A stretch of DNA of 64,000 nt from Acephala macrosclerotiorum (Eukaryota; Ascomycota; Leotiomycetes; Helotiales; Mollisiaceae): assembly GCA_014904845.1 (NCBI GenBank), contig MU119306.1, positions 1 through 64,000 of the forward strand, given 5' to 3'. The stretch's first letter is position 1. Each line of letters begins with the position of its first letter. A program made the position numbers and the translations under genes. The notes beneath the pieces are model-generated. The model made no database searches. It saw only the letters and a program-made list of their open reading frames with translations, and was not told the DNA's origin. Of this stretch, positions 31,701 through 43,100 are shown piece by piece.

Positions 31701-32359
31701 AAAAAAATATAAAATTATATAATATTAATAAATTATTATATTCAATAAAAAAATTAATATTAATATAAAATTTAAATATTTACTTTAAAAAAACTAATTA
31801 TAATAAACGAAAAAAATTAATAAATAATAATTTATTTATTAAAAAAAAACTACGAATTTGAATAAAATTATTAAAAAAAAATTTTAATTCGATTATAAAA
31901 AGTTTTTAATATATTAATAAAATCGCTATATTTTTATTATTTATAATTATCGACGTATTTATAAATCAATTTTATATTTTACAATTTAAAAAAAACAAAA
32001 TATAAAATTTAATAAATATAATATTATTTAATTTAAAAAACGTAATAAATATTCGTAAATATTTATCGTAATCGTATATTTTATTTTATTATAAAACGAA
32101 TTTATAATATATTTTTTAAAAATGTAAAAAATAAATATTATTTTATTTTTTTAAATAATATATTTTTTTTTTATTTTTTTTTTACGAGTATATATTATAT
32201 AACGTTTATTTTTACGTATTAAAAATTTTTATATATTGAAATAATTTTATAAATTTAAAATTAATTTATTATTATTATTTAATTATTTTTTTATAAAAAC
32301 TCGATTTTTAATTAAAAAAATATTATATTTTAATTTTATTATAATCGATTTATTAAAAA

Positions 32360-32575
32360 TATTAAAAATTATTATAATTATTATTTTTTATTTTATTATA
32401 AATATTGATTTATTTTTAAAATTCGAGATTTTAATATAAAGTTTTTAATAAAATTAAATACAATTTGAAAATTTGAAAATATAAAATATAATAAAATTTA
32501 TTTATCGAATTTATTCGAATTAAAATAAAAAAAATATACAAAATACTAAATATTTGTTTTAATAAACGAAAAAAA
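32360..32575 (+). repeat. Left copy of inverted repeat bracketing the gene island
   Basis: The reverse complement of this segment lies at about 36,960-37,165, on the other side of the gene island. Shared pieces in order are ttttattttattata, ttcgagattttaatataaa, aatttgaaaatttgaaaata (right copy aatttcaaaatttcaaaata), tatcgaatttattcgaa, and ttttaataaacga (right copy ttttaataagcga). The left copy is the more A/T-converted one. The repeat reads toward the island from both sides. It may be the end of one element family on both flanks, or a terminal repeat of a unit that includes the island. Confidence 0.7.
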
Positions 32576-32821
32576 AATAATTTTATTTTTATATTTTATT
32601 TATAATTATTTTCGAAATTTCTAACGCATTTTATAAATATTACGTAAAAGTATAACGTTTTTTTACTATTTTAAACATTTAAACAATTAAATAATTATAA
32701 TAAAAAACTATTTCAAATATAATTAAACTATAAATTATATAATTCTTTTAATCGTTTACACTATATAATTTATAATTTTTACTGTTTCATTTTCAATTAC
32801 TTATTCGATTCTCGCGATTAG

Positions 32822-33223
32822 CGGCGTATAAACTATTCAATATATAAAGTAAACCGGAAAACAACTGTAAAAATAGTACGTAAAAAGAAAATACAAAAAC
32901 AATACGAAGTAAAAATACAGAAAGAGAAAGTACGCCAAACAGAAACCAAAGATTTGGAGGATACCTAGGCCCGAAAACAAACTCTGGCCCAGGCCGATGC
33001 TAAAGCAAAAATAGAGCGTAAAAGGAAAGCTAAAACAGATATAAAAGCAGGAATAGGAGAATATTGCTCTGGCTGTAATCAGTTAAAGAGTTTACAGTAT
33101 AATCTAGGGACCTTTCTTATTTGCAAAATCTGCAGGGCAACCAATACAAGGGTATATCAAACATCAAAAGCAAAGGTTGAAAAGATATTAGCTGATATGG
33201 TAGCAGAAGGAAAGTATATATAA
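32822..33223 (+). pseudogene. Reading-frame remnant: basic coiled coil plus CxxC-x14-CxxC zinc ribbon
   Basis: One frame stays open for about 133 codons except for a single TAG at 32,966-32,968, which a C-to-T change from CAG would explain. It encodes a Lys/Gln/Glu-rich segment (KQTLAQADAKAKIERKRKAK) followed by GEYCSGCNQLKSL, then FLICKICRATNTR and a short charged tail ending at TAA 33,221. The two CxxC pairs, 14 residues apart, look like a zinc ribbon. Upstream the frame is closed by TAG at 32,819 in increasingly AT-rich DNA and no ATG start is evident, so the 5' end is missing or was lost to RIP. It sits between the inverted repeat and the reductase gene. I do not recognise the family; a transposon-encoded protein is a reasonable guess from its position only. 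Confidence 0.45.
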
Positions 33224-33496
33224 TTACTATGTCAAGGGAGAAAGCAGCTTACTAGTTGAAAGAATAGGTTACTAAAGCAGGGGAAGCAGAATTGACGGGC
33301 TGGAAGAGGTGTGCTCTTACTGCAGAAGAATATATAAGCAATAAATGAATAATAATATATCTTCAAAACCATTCATTAGCCCCGCAAGACCTGCGGAGCA
33401 CGAGTGGAAGCTCAAGACAGCAGCTCGCCTCAGGCTCGCTGATCGCCGTCCCAGCCTTCGCTCGTACGGTATGAGATACTACCTCTATCCCCCGCA
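33224..33496. other. Intergenic, no gene seen
   Basis: The sequence lies between the zinc-ribbon remnant and the stop codon of the aldo/keto reductase. Its composition rises from AT-rich to about 50% GC across it. It presumably holds the 3' flank of the reductase transcript. Short open frames here have no domain signal. Confidence 0.5.
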
Positions 33497-34558
33497 CTAT
33501 GGTGCCCCATCGCCCAGCCTACTAACGACTTTCTTCGGCACATAAAGTTCATCGATACTCTTCAGCTCCTCATCCGACAGCTTGAAATCGATCGCTTTGA
33601 TTGCCTCCTCTACCCTTTCAATCTTGCTCATTCCAATAATGGGCGCCGTCATATACGGCTTGCTCAAGCTCCACGCCGTAGACACAATGGCCATACTAGT
33701 ACCCCTATTCTTCGCAATTTCTTCAATCTTCTGGTTGATCTTCTTGTCGGTCTCGGTCCATTCATGACCCAAAAACTTCCCGTTCATGGAATCACCTCTC
33801 TCACTCTCCACAAACTTATCATGCGGACGGGCAAGGTAACCCTGTGCCAAAGGGCCCCACGGAATCATTCCCATTCCAAATTTCTGCAACGCCGGAATCA
33901 TTTCTCGTTCTTCTTCCCGATAGGTCGCATTGTGCAAGTTCTGCATAGAGATAAACTCCGTCCACCCATGCAGACGAGCTTCATACTGCATCTCCAGCAG
34001 CTGATGAGCCCACATCGAGCTGGCGCCTATGTATCTGACCTTCCCACTCTCGACAATATCGTGAAGCGCCTTCATCGTCTCCTTGACGGGGGTGTTTGGA
34101 TCAAAGTGATGAATCTGGAGCAAATCGATATACTCCAAGTCCAAGCGCTTCAAACTTGCGTTCACCGAATCGAAAATGTGTTTCCGGCTCAGTCCATACG
34201 CATTCACATATCCCTTATTGTCTCTCTCATCGGGCTTCATAGCCATGGGATTCTCAAACACCCCGTCCTTTATGTGACCCACAGCAGCCCAGACTTTCGT
34301 AGCAATGACGATGTTTTCTCGGCGCCAATTGAACTTCTTAATTGCCTTGCCGAGAATTTCTTCTGAGGTACCATTGCTGTAGCCGTTCGCGGTATCGTAG
34401 AAGTTTATATTCGCTTCATAGGCAGCGTTGAGGATGGGAAGTGCGTCTTTTTCTTCAGTGCACCATGGGAGGCGTCCACGTCGATCGCCATAGGACATGC
34501 AGCCCACGCAGATGCGCGAGACTTTCAAGCCAGACTTTCCGAGGGTAGTAAACTGCAT
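33497..34558 (-). CDS. Aldo/keto reductase (single exon, intact)
   Basis: This is a 353-residue NADPH-dependent oxidoreductase of the aldo/keto reductase superfamily, a cytosolic (alpha/beta)8 barrel that reduces aldehydes or ketones. The catalytic tetrad is present: Asp55 and Tyr60 (NFYDTANGYSNGTSEEILG), Lys88 (VIATKVW) and His150 (LLQIHHFD). The family hallmarks RYIGASS, the NLHNATYREEER segment and WGPLAQGYL follow, and the C-terminal cofactor-binding helix carries a TAPIIGMSK motif. Length matches fungal YajO/versiconal-hemiacetal-acetate-reductase-like members of about 340-360 residues. The start is ATG at 34,558, six residues before the conserved LGKSGLKVS. It has no introns and no premature stop despite lying between two RIP blocks. 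The natural substrate cannot be told from sequence; fungal members include secondary-metabolite enzymes and general detoxification reductases. Confidence 0.92.
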   Translation of the reverse strand: MQFTTLGKSGLKVSRICVGCMSYGDRRGRLPWCTEEKDALPILNAAYEANINFYDTANGYSNGTSEEILGKAIKKFNWRRENIVIATKVWAAVGHIKDGVFENPMAMKPDERDNKGYVNAYGLSRKHIFDSVNASLKRLDLEYIDLLQIHHFDPNTPVKETMKALHDIVESGKVRYIGASSMWAHQLLEMQYEARLHGWTEFISMQNLHNATYREEEREMIPALQKFGMGMIPWGPLAQGYLARPHDKFVESERGDSMNGKFLGHEWTETDKKINQKIEEIAKNRGTSMAIVSTAWSLSKPYMTAPIIGMSKIERVEEAIKAIDFKLSDEELKSIDELYVPKKVVSRLGDGAP

Positions 34559-34667
34559 CGTGAGATTTTAGACTTTGCTTGAACTAAGAATCTAAGTAGT
34601 TTGAGACTTATTTGTTACAGAAAGACCAGGTGAAGTGAGGTTCATATAAGAAAGTTCTGGAGAAGTT

Positions 34668-34675
34668 TGACGTCA
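34668..34675. promoter_or_regulatory. CRE-like palindrome TGACGTCA upstream of the reductase
   Basis: A perfect TGACGTCA lies 110 bp upstream of the reductase ATG. It is the classical binding site of ATF/CREB-type bZIP factors, which in fungi mediate oxidative, osmotic and nutrient stress responses. Between it and the gene is a TATA-like catataag (34,643). The role is inferred from motif and distance only, and an eight-base site can occur by chance. Confidence 0.35.
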
Positions 34676-34852
34676 GTCGGTGTTAAGGTGCCTGCTCCGC
34701 CTAAGTCCCTTAATTCCGACAACCGTCGATTTGCTACCCCGTAAGAGTATACGAGTAACCCCACCAAAAGTTTCGGGCCGGGTTCTTTTCCAGCGCGCCG
34801 ATCCGCTAAATATCAGCCGATTGCAGATGAACCAGGGTCCAGGGCCCTCCTA

Positions 34853-35165
34853 CTACCCTCGATCGAGTTCCTGGTAATGTTCGGGAGCGGTTTTCGGGGC
34901 GTCAGTAAGAGGCTCTTGCTGCTCGGCGAATGCTACTACTTTCCGTATAACGGCATCGAGAGCAATAGTCTGGGCCGGGGTCAAATTGCAATGCAACACC
35001 GGCGCCTGCTTCTGCCAAACCAGCCGGTAAAGGAAGCAAAGCAGCTGCTTCCAAATCTTCTTATACTTGTGATATGTCGGCTCTTTAAGCTTGTGCGGTG
35101 GTGGCTCCGTAAATGTGCCGCAATCTCTTCTGGGACTAGGGCATATTGGCATGGCTTGCAAGCTA
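34853..35165 (-). pseudogene. OrsD/DUF3505-like fragments joined after an internal loss
   Basis: Two pieces of one protein family lie back to back in different frames. The first, at the end of the NACHT_N frame, is ACKPCQYALVPEEIAAHLRS followed by HH. It is a C2H2 motif of the kind that opens OrsD/DUF3505 proteins (C-x2-C, then H-x4-H or H-x5-H). The second, at about 35,085-34,853 in another frame, is KLKEPTYHKYKKIWKQLLCF, then LYRLVW, then a CNLTPAQTIALDAVI segment, ending ELDRG-stop. From my recollection of the family these two blocks are normally separated by a few hundred residues, so an internal deletion is likely. The protein would break off where the family usually continues after the ELDR-A-C-L-like motif. 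Family assignment is from motif memory, not a search. Confidence 0.5.
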
Positions 35166-36522
35166 CAACCCGGTCCATCTTTTTTGCAAAGCGTAGAGAA
35201 TCTTGAGCAACGCTAAGTTGGTCTCGATTGACTTCGACGAGCTCTTGTTGCTTTATCAAAAGACTGTACAGGGCAGTACGTGAGGCTTCTGCTTCCTCGG
35301 CAAGATTCTTCAGGACATCAAGACTAGTTGCAGACATAGCTGTTTCAAACTTTAGAACAATCTCTTTGTCGCCGTCCTTGATATCCTGAAGTTTTCTATC
35401 CCAGCCGTCATACTTGATAGTCCCTCTAAAGAAGTTCTTGGTTCGACTGCGATAGAACCGTAGCACGGTGTGCACCTGAAAATCGATAACGAGTTTATAA
35501 AAAGCCACGAGACAAGCTTTAAGATCGGCCCTTAGATCGGATTTCATGTCCTCGGGTAACAGCAGCGACTCCATCGCGTTGTAATAGCGCATCTGTGAAG
35601 TGACGTATGTGAACCCGTTTTGGTTGGCAGCCTCGGCAGCGCTCGGATTTTTCAGGAGGGGAAGAACAAGAGAGACGCCTGCTACAGCGATGGACGCGTA
35701 CGGTAGGTCCTTGACGGCGTCCCTGACGTAGTCTTCGGTCCATTCCACAGCCCCGGCGACGTTAGCCACGACATCTTGCAAGATAATCTCATGTCCTAAC
35801 AGTGTTGCGCTGATTTTTCTGTCTTCCATATGCTTCGGCCCGAGCTCGGTTATCTGCTTTAGCTTCTCTCGGCGTGCGATCGCATCGTGCTGAGGAATTT
35901 GATTCGTAACCTTGCCGGCGTCTTCTGTCTCGTGCGAGGCCGTTGACTTCGCCTGGGCTATGATGTCTCTAGTTAGCAGTTGGAAAAGCCGTTCAGCACG
36001 AGCCGAAGCTTACTTCTAGTAGGTACTCTAGACAAAAGATCCTCATACGCAGCGATTCGATCAGGCTTTTCTTTTTTAAGAGTATCATATGCTATGTCCC
36101 AGAGGGAATAGTCCTCGGCTGAATCGTTTGTAATGTTTGCTGCTTGGTCGACTATTGCCGTCTGGGATATTACTGCTACAGTTTCAACGCCAGTGTTATT
36201 TAGGGAGGTGTTCGATATCGTGTCCAAAGGTGTACGAATTCCTGCCGGAAGGAGGGCAGAAGACTTTGATATCGGTGGCGGGGCGGGAGGGACTGTTATA
36301 GTCGATGGACCGGCAAGCTCGGAAGGACGGAGGACGGCATCTAGTAGAGATTATTAGTACAAGAATAAGAGAGCTTCATCGATGGCACTACCTTGTGTTG
36401 GGTTCGTTAACGAGACTGCGCCATATTTTGGAGAGCTATCCTGCGCCTTGGACTTCCGCAGAATTCCCTTTGCCGCCTCGGATAAATCGTTTAAACCACT
36501 TAAAAGATGAATCGTCACTCAT
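34981..36522 (-). pseudogene. NACHT-type NLR N-terminal domain (NACHT_N), lacking the NACHT, fused to OrsD-like C2H2
   Basis: I reconstruct three exons: 36,392 to about 36,522, 36,014-36,340, and 35,957-34,981. The introns are 51 nt (branch TACTAAT) and 56 nt (GTAAGC donor, TGCTAAC branch), and both keep frame. Exon 2 is a Ser/Pro/Thr-rich linker then SLWDIAYDTLKKEKPDRIAA and YEDLLSRV. Exon 3 continues with ARREKLKQITELG, SIAVAGVSLVLPLLKNPSAA, GFTYVTSQMRYYNAMESLLL and the FYKLVIDFQVHTVLRFY helices. This is the NACHT_N domain that precedes NACHT ATPases in fungal NLR immune/incompatibility receptors. No P-loop NTPase follows: the frame goes into a C2H2 motif of OrsD type and ends at 34,981. 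Exon 1 (SFKWFKRFI then AAKGILRKSK) needs a one-base frame change between its two halves. It is a truncated, probably dead chimera, although exons 2-3 remain open and could be expressed. Confidence 0.65.
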
Positions 36523-36959
36523 GGCTTTGCAAACACTTTCGACCAGGAGCGGGCTTGTTTCGTAGGAGAAGTAATTATGGGGAGATCGACGTCCAAGATT
36601 CTGACCGGTTGTCATGCGGCTGAAGAGGAGACGATGGCTCTCAAGCCAATAGAAACTCACTAGGGAGAATTAATATTTAATAGAAAAGGGAAGCAGGCCA
36701 CGGAAGGACAAATTCGCACAGTATGATGTCAGTTCCAAAATGTGGGAAATATTACAGACGGAGTAAAGTACACAAGCCATGATGTTAGCGCTAAAGAGGG
36801 CTGGGGTGTCTGTGCTTGCAACTCTCTTAACTGATTTTCGGTAGCAGTCCGCCACACACAGCCACACGCTCAGCAGCTATACGCTTTATTATATAAGATA
36901 AAATACGCGCACAGTTGCACACTAGTGCTCTAAATATTATATTATATAAGTACCTCCTT
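36523..36959. other. Intergenic, island-to-AT-block transition
   Basis: I see no supportable gene here. The sequence grades from about 50% GC into the AT-rich block. The last 100 bp (ttatataagataaaatacgc and on to cttcgcttattaaaatgctt) may be a less mutated version of sequence at 32,575-32,690 in inverted orientation. Confidence 0.4.
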
Positions 36960-37165
36960 CGCTTATTAAAATGCTTGGCGTATTATATATTTTTTTTTAC
37001 TTTGTTCGAATAAATTCGATATAAAAAAAATTTTTTGTTTTATATTTTGAAATTTTGAAATTATATTTTTTTTAATAAAAGTTTTATATTAAAATCTCGA
37101 AATTTGAAAATACGCTAATAATTATAATAAAGTAAAAAAAAAATAATTAATAATATAATTATAAT
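36960..37165 (-). repeat. Right copy of inverted repeat bracketing the gene island
   Basis: This is the reverse complement of 32,360-32,575. It contains cgaataaattcgatataaaa, tattttgaaattttgaaatt and tttatattaaaatctcgaa, which pair with the left copy. It is slightly less A/T-converted at its island-facing edge, where left aaacga corresponds to right aagcga. Many of the differences are transitions, as RIP would leave. Confidence 0.7.
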
Positions 37166-40100
37166 TATAATAATTTTTTATTATAAATTGAATTTTTATA
37201 TAAAAATAATTAAAAAATAATAATAAATTAATTATAATTTTATATATTTATATTATAAAAATTTGAAATCTCAAACTATAAAATTATTTTAATATATAAA
37301 GTTTTTTATTATACAAAAATAAACGTTATTAAAAACTATTTTTAAATATAATTTTTTAAATATAAAATTAAAAAAAATATTTACAAATTTAATATTTTAT
37401 AATACTTTTTTATTTTTTATTAATATTTTTAAAGAATATTTAATATTTTAATTTATATTTTTTAATTAATATTATTTATTAATTGTTTTAATTTATTTAT
37501 CGTAAATATTACATTATAAACGTATTAAATAAAAAAACGAATAAATATTTTATTAAAAATACAAATTATAATTAGTTTTTTAACGATATAATATTAATTA
37601 AAAAAAAAAATATTAATTAAAATCGAATATTTCAAATATTACGTTTATATAATCCAAGTAATTTAACGTTTTTAATAAATAATTATTAGGTGAAAAAAGC
37701 AATTTTTATTAATATTTTTTCGCGCGTTTTTAAAAATAAAATAAAATATAATATATAAATATATTAAAAATATTATTTATAAACTAATTAAACCGTTATA
37801 TTATAAAATTAAATATTAATTTATATTTAAAATTTTATAATTAAATTTATATAATTATTTTTTTTAATTATTTCTCGTTTATTTATTATATTAATCGAAA
37901 AATTTAATATTATTTTTAAATATAATTTCGATTTTATATTTTAAATAATATTAAATTTAAATTTTTTATTTGTTTATAATTAATTAATATATAATAAAAT
38001 TATTATTATTTATTTAAAAAAAAAAAAAAACTTTTAAAATTTTAATAAAAAATATTATTTTTTATAATCGAATTTCGAATTATAAACGTTTTATTAAATA
38101 TATATAAAATATTATTATTAATTTAATATATATACGATTTAATTAATTTTAATATTGTTTTTTAAATAACTCGATTTTAAAACGTTTTATGCGTTAAAAA
38201 TTTTTAATTTTATTTATTTTCAAATATTTAAAAATCGTAAAAAATTACATTATATTATTATTAGTAAAAATTATAATATTTGTTTTAATTTTTAAAATAA
38301 TTTTATAGAATTAAAAACGTTTATTAATAATTAATATTATAAAAATTTTGAAATTTTTTACGTTTATTATTTTATAAATTTTTTAAAAAATTAAATATTT
38401 ATATTTTTTAATAACGATTAAAATTTAAAATAAATTGTAAATTAATATATTTCGTATTATTTATTTAAATTTTTTTTATTAATTTTAATTATAATAATAA
38501 TAATCGTAATATTTTTTAAAAAACGAATCAAATTAATAAAAATAAATATTAATTAATATTATTAATAAATTATCGTATTAATAATAAATCGTATATTAAT
38601 ATTATTTAAATTAAAAATAAAATCGTATTTACAATTAAATTATAATAATAATAATAATAATAATAAATTAAAAATATTTTTAAATAAATATTTATAAAAA
38701 ATCGATTAAAAGTATAATAAATAATAATAAAAATATTTAAAAAAAATTAAAATAAAATCGTTTAATTAATTAATACGTAAAATGAAAAAAAAAAATATAT
38801 ATATATAATTATAAATTAATTCGAAATAATTTATTATTATAAATTTTTACGTTTTTATTTTTAATAATTAAAATATAAATTTAATATTAAAAATTTTAAT
38901 ATTTCGAAATATAAAATATTTATTTTAATTATAATTATATAATATATAAAAAAACTTTTAATAATTACAAATTTTATATATTTACGATTAATTTTTATAT
39001 ATAAATAAAAAAATAAAAATACAAAATATACGAACAATTAAATTTATAATAAAAAAATAAAAATAAAATTATAAAAAATAATAATTCAAATATAATAAAA
39101 TTATTTTATTATTTAATTTAATAATATATATATTTATAATATATTATTTTTTATATTATTATATACGATAAAAAATTATTAATTAATAATGTAAATTAAT
39201 ATATAATTTTTTTAATTTATTATATATATAATACGAAATAATATAATATATAATAATAAATAATTATTAATATTAAAAAAAAAATATTAATATATATTAA
39301 AAAAAAAAATATTAAAATAAAATATAATAATCAAATTATAATATTTTATTAATAAAAGCGTTAATGAATTATTAAGTTTATATTTTTAAAAATAAAACGT
39401 TTTTATATTATATTTTTTAAAAATTTTAATAAATAATAATAATATTATTAAAATATTTTATTTTGTATATAAATTTTTCGATTTAAAAAATTATTAAAAT
39501 ATAAATTTTAATTTAATAAATTTATATTTTATTTAATATAATATATAATTTAATTTTAAAAATTATTATTTATTAAAAATTTAAAATAAAAATAAATTTT
39601 TTATTTTCGAATTTAATTAAAAATTATTAATTAAATTAAAAATATTAATTATTATATAAATAATATATAAAAAAAAAACGTAAATAAATTTTAAAAAAAA
39701 AAACTAAAAAAAGGTTTTAAAAAGAATTTTAAAAAAATTTCAAAAAAAAATTTCAAAAAAAATTAAAAATTTATTTTATTAAAAAAATAAAAATTAATAT
39801 ATTTTTAAAAAGATTTCAAAAAAAAAACTCGTTTAAAAACTTGTTATTTAAATTAAAAAAGAAAAAAAAAACTTTATAAAATTAAAAATTTCGTAAATAC
39901 GATATATTATTATTATTTTTATACGATTTGATTAAAAAATATTTAAAAGTTTATATAATTTTAATTATAAACGAAAAATTTTTTATTTAAATAAATTATT
40001 ATTATAATTATAATTTAATAAAACGAAATATATATTTTTTTTAAAAACGCGATTTATTATTATAATTTACTAATAATAATAATTTTATTAATTATTTATA

Positions 40101-43100
40101 TATTATATTCAATAATAAATATATTGTTAATAACGAACGTATTATTAATAACAAATATATTATTAACGATAAATTTTTAGAGTTTAAAATTATAACGATA
40201 AAAAAAATCGATTTAAAATTAATTAATTTTTTTAATTATTAATTCAAGTTTTAAATAATAATTAAAATTAAAACTTTTTTTAAATTTAATATTTACAAGT
40301 ATTTTTATTCGTAATTAATAATATTTTTAATATTATTTTTTATTATTAAACAATTTTTTAATTTATTTTTTAAATTGATTAATACGATTAAATATTTAAT
40401 AATATTTATATATAACGTTATAAATTATATTTAATATATTTATTAATCATTTTATATATTTTAAAAATTTAAAAATTTATTTATTATAAAAATATACGTA
40501 TTTTATAATATTAAAATAAATAAAGTTTTTTATTATACGATTATTTCGTTTAATAATTAAAATATAAATATTTTAAAAAAATTTTTATATAAAATCGTTT
40601 TATAAAATTAAAATTATTTTTTTTTTTATTAAAAATAATTAAATTATTATTCAAAGTAAATTAAAATAAAACAATAATAAATACGATTATATACAAATTT
40701 TATTCGATTTAAAACATTTTTTAATATAATTTTTTAAAAAAAAATATTTTTAAATAATAAAAATACTTTTATTAAAATAAATTATTAATTATATTTATAT
40801 TAATTCAAATTAATAATATATATTATATAATATATATATAACGCGAATTTGAAAATAATAAAAACTTTATAATTTATTTTTAATTTTTATTATTAATAAA
40901 TAATTCGATTATTATATTTACAAAAAATCGAAAAAAAAATTAATTATATTAATTTTATTAACGTTTTTATAAATAATATAAAAAAGTAAACATATTATTA
41001 AATAATGCGTACAAAGATATTTATTAATAATTTTATATTAATATATTTTTTAAAAATTATAAATTTAATAAAAAATGAAAATCGATTAAAAAATAAAATT
41101 TGAAAAATTATAACGAATAATAATTTATTTTTTTAAATAGAATAAATTAATTTATAAATTTATTTAAAATTTCGAAATTAAAAAAAAAATTTCAAAAAAT
41201 TTTTAAATATTTAAAATCGAACGAATAAAATTAAACATTTATTAAATCTCGAAAAATTTAATAATATAATTCGATATTACGATATATATAAAAAAAAATT
41301 TAAAATTGTAAAAAAAAAAATATTTGATTTTTGTTTAATATAAATCGAAAATAAAATATAATATTTTTTTATTATTTGATTAAAATATTTTAAAACGATT
41401 TTTATATTTATTTATTATAATAAAAAATATATTTGTTTTTTATTATATTAAAATGTATTTAATTTCGAAATTACGATTTTTAAATTTTATTATTTAAAGT
41501 TTTAATTGATATAAATTAATTTTTAATCAAATTAATTAAAATTTTATTTTTTAAATTTCGTTTGAAATTATATTTATTAATTTATTTTTTAATAATTTTT
41601 TCGTTTTCGTTTTAAAAAAATTTTTTTTTTTTGTTTTTAAATACGAAATATAATAAATTATAAATTATTAATTTCGTTTCAATTTATTTTTTATTAAAAC
41701 AAATAATCGTTTATAATAATAATTATTAATATTATAATTATAATATTTATTTTTAATTTTTATTAATTTTTTATTAAAAATAATATAAAAAAATTTATTA
41801 TTATATAAATTTAATTTTTTTTATTATTAAATTTACAAGTTTATATTAATTCAATATTCGTAATTAAAAATATAATAATAATTCGCGTATTTATTTCGAA
41901 ATATATATCGATATAAATTATATTAAAAAATTATTAAAAATTATTAATTATTATAATCAATTTCAAAAATTTAATTTTTATTTAATTTATTAATATAATT
42001 TTATTACGAATAATATAATTAAATTTCAATTAAATTTTAAAATAATATTTATTTAATTATTATTAAACTTTTTTAAAAGAAATCGATTTATTTTTATTAA
42101 ATTCGATAAAAATTTATTATTAATTTTCGTAAACGATATAATTAATAAATTCGTTAAAAAATAAATTAATTATTTTATTAAATATAATTTATTTAATATA
42201 TTTATATTAAAATTATTTATTTTATTAAAATTAATTAATTTAATAAATATATTGTAAAAATTAAAATAAATAAATTTAATATTATTATAATATTAAAATT
42301 TAAAATAAATGTTAAAAAATTTCTTTTTACGAAATAATTCGATTTTTTTTAATTTAATAATAATCAATTTTTCGCGAATTAAATATAAACTAAAAAAATT
42401 AACGAATTTTATAAAGTTTTTATTAATAAATCGATTAAAATCGTAAAAAAATTAATTAATAAATTAATTGGTTAAAACATTTTTAAATATTAAAATATAT
42501 TTAAATAATTTAATTATTAATTATAATAAATTTTGAAATACGAATCGTATTTATATAATAATTAAATTATTAATTTTTTTTTTAATTTAAATTTTTTTGT
42601 TTACTATTATTATTATTATTATTTTTATTTTTATTTTAATAATTTTTATTATTAATTTAAAATTATAATATTTTTTTTAAATAATAAATTAAAAAATTAA
42701 ATATATTTATATTTTGTTTTTTTATATTTTATTTATATATTTTATATAAAAATTTTATATTTGTTTTTAATAATTTAATTAAATATAAAAAAAATTTATA
42801 AATAAAAAATTATTAATTTATAAAAATAAAAAATATTTAATAATTTTATAAAAAAAATATTAAAATTACATTTAAAAATAATTATAATTAGAATAAAAAT
42901 ATTAATATAATAAAATTTAAATATTAAAAATAATTTTAAAAATTTCAAATAATATATTAAATAAAATAATTATATTATCAAATTAATCGATAATATTAAT
43001 AATATAATTAATTTTTTTTATTTATATAAATATTTATTTTTAAAAAATTATTATAATTAAATATTATTAAATAATTAAATCGAAAAAATAATAAAAAGAT

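Larger units (their letters stand above)
1..32580. repeat. AT-rich RIP-degraded block 1 (gene desert)
   Basis: This stretch is overwhelmingly A/T, with stop codons in every frame at short intervals and no supportable open reading frame. Nearly all remaining C and G occur as CpG (recurring acgt, tcga, tcgt), while CpA, CpT and CpC are almost absent. That pattern is expected when RIP-type C-to-T mutation has acted on both strands of repeated DNA to near saturation, CpG being a disfavoured target. The block extends past the left edge of the window. It contains the inverted-repeat arms, tandem repeats and microsatellites listed separately. The original content was probably transposons, but protein homology is erased beyond what I can read. 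A regional centromere or subtelomere is possible but not shown. Confidence 0.9.

Noticed and set aside
1..32580. Centromere
   Set aside because: Length and composition fit a regional centromere, but many fungal genomes have equally AT-rich blocks elsewhere. Only CENP-A ChIP or Hi-C could decide.
33764..34366. 200-codon plus-strand open frame
   Set aside because: It is antisense to the aldo/keto reductase, which has full catalytic motifs; the plus-strand product is a His/Ser-rich shadow.
36670..36867. 65-codon minus-strand frame at the island edge
   Set aside because: No domain, no good start context, and it lies in a composition gradient.
32360..37165. Starship giant element (NLR cargo near repeats)
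   Set aside because: No tyrosine-recombinase (DUF3435) captain frame or other typical Starship cargo is visible in readable sequence.
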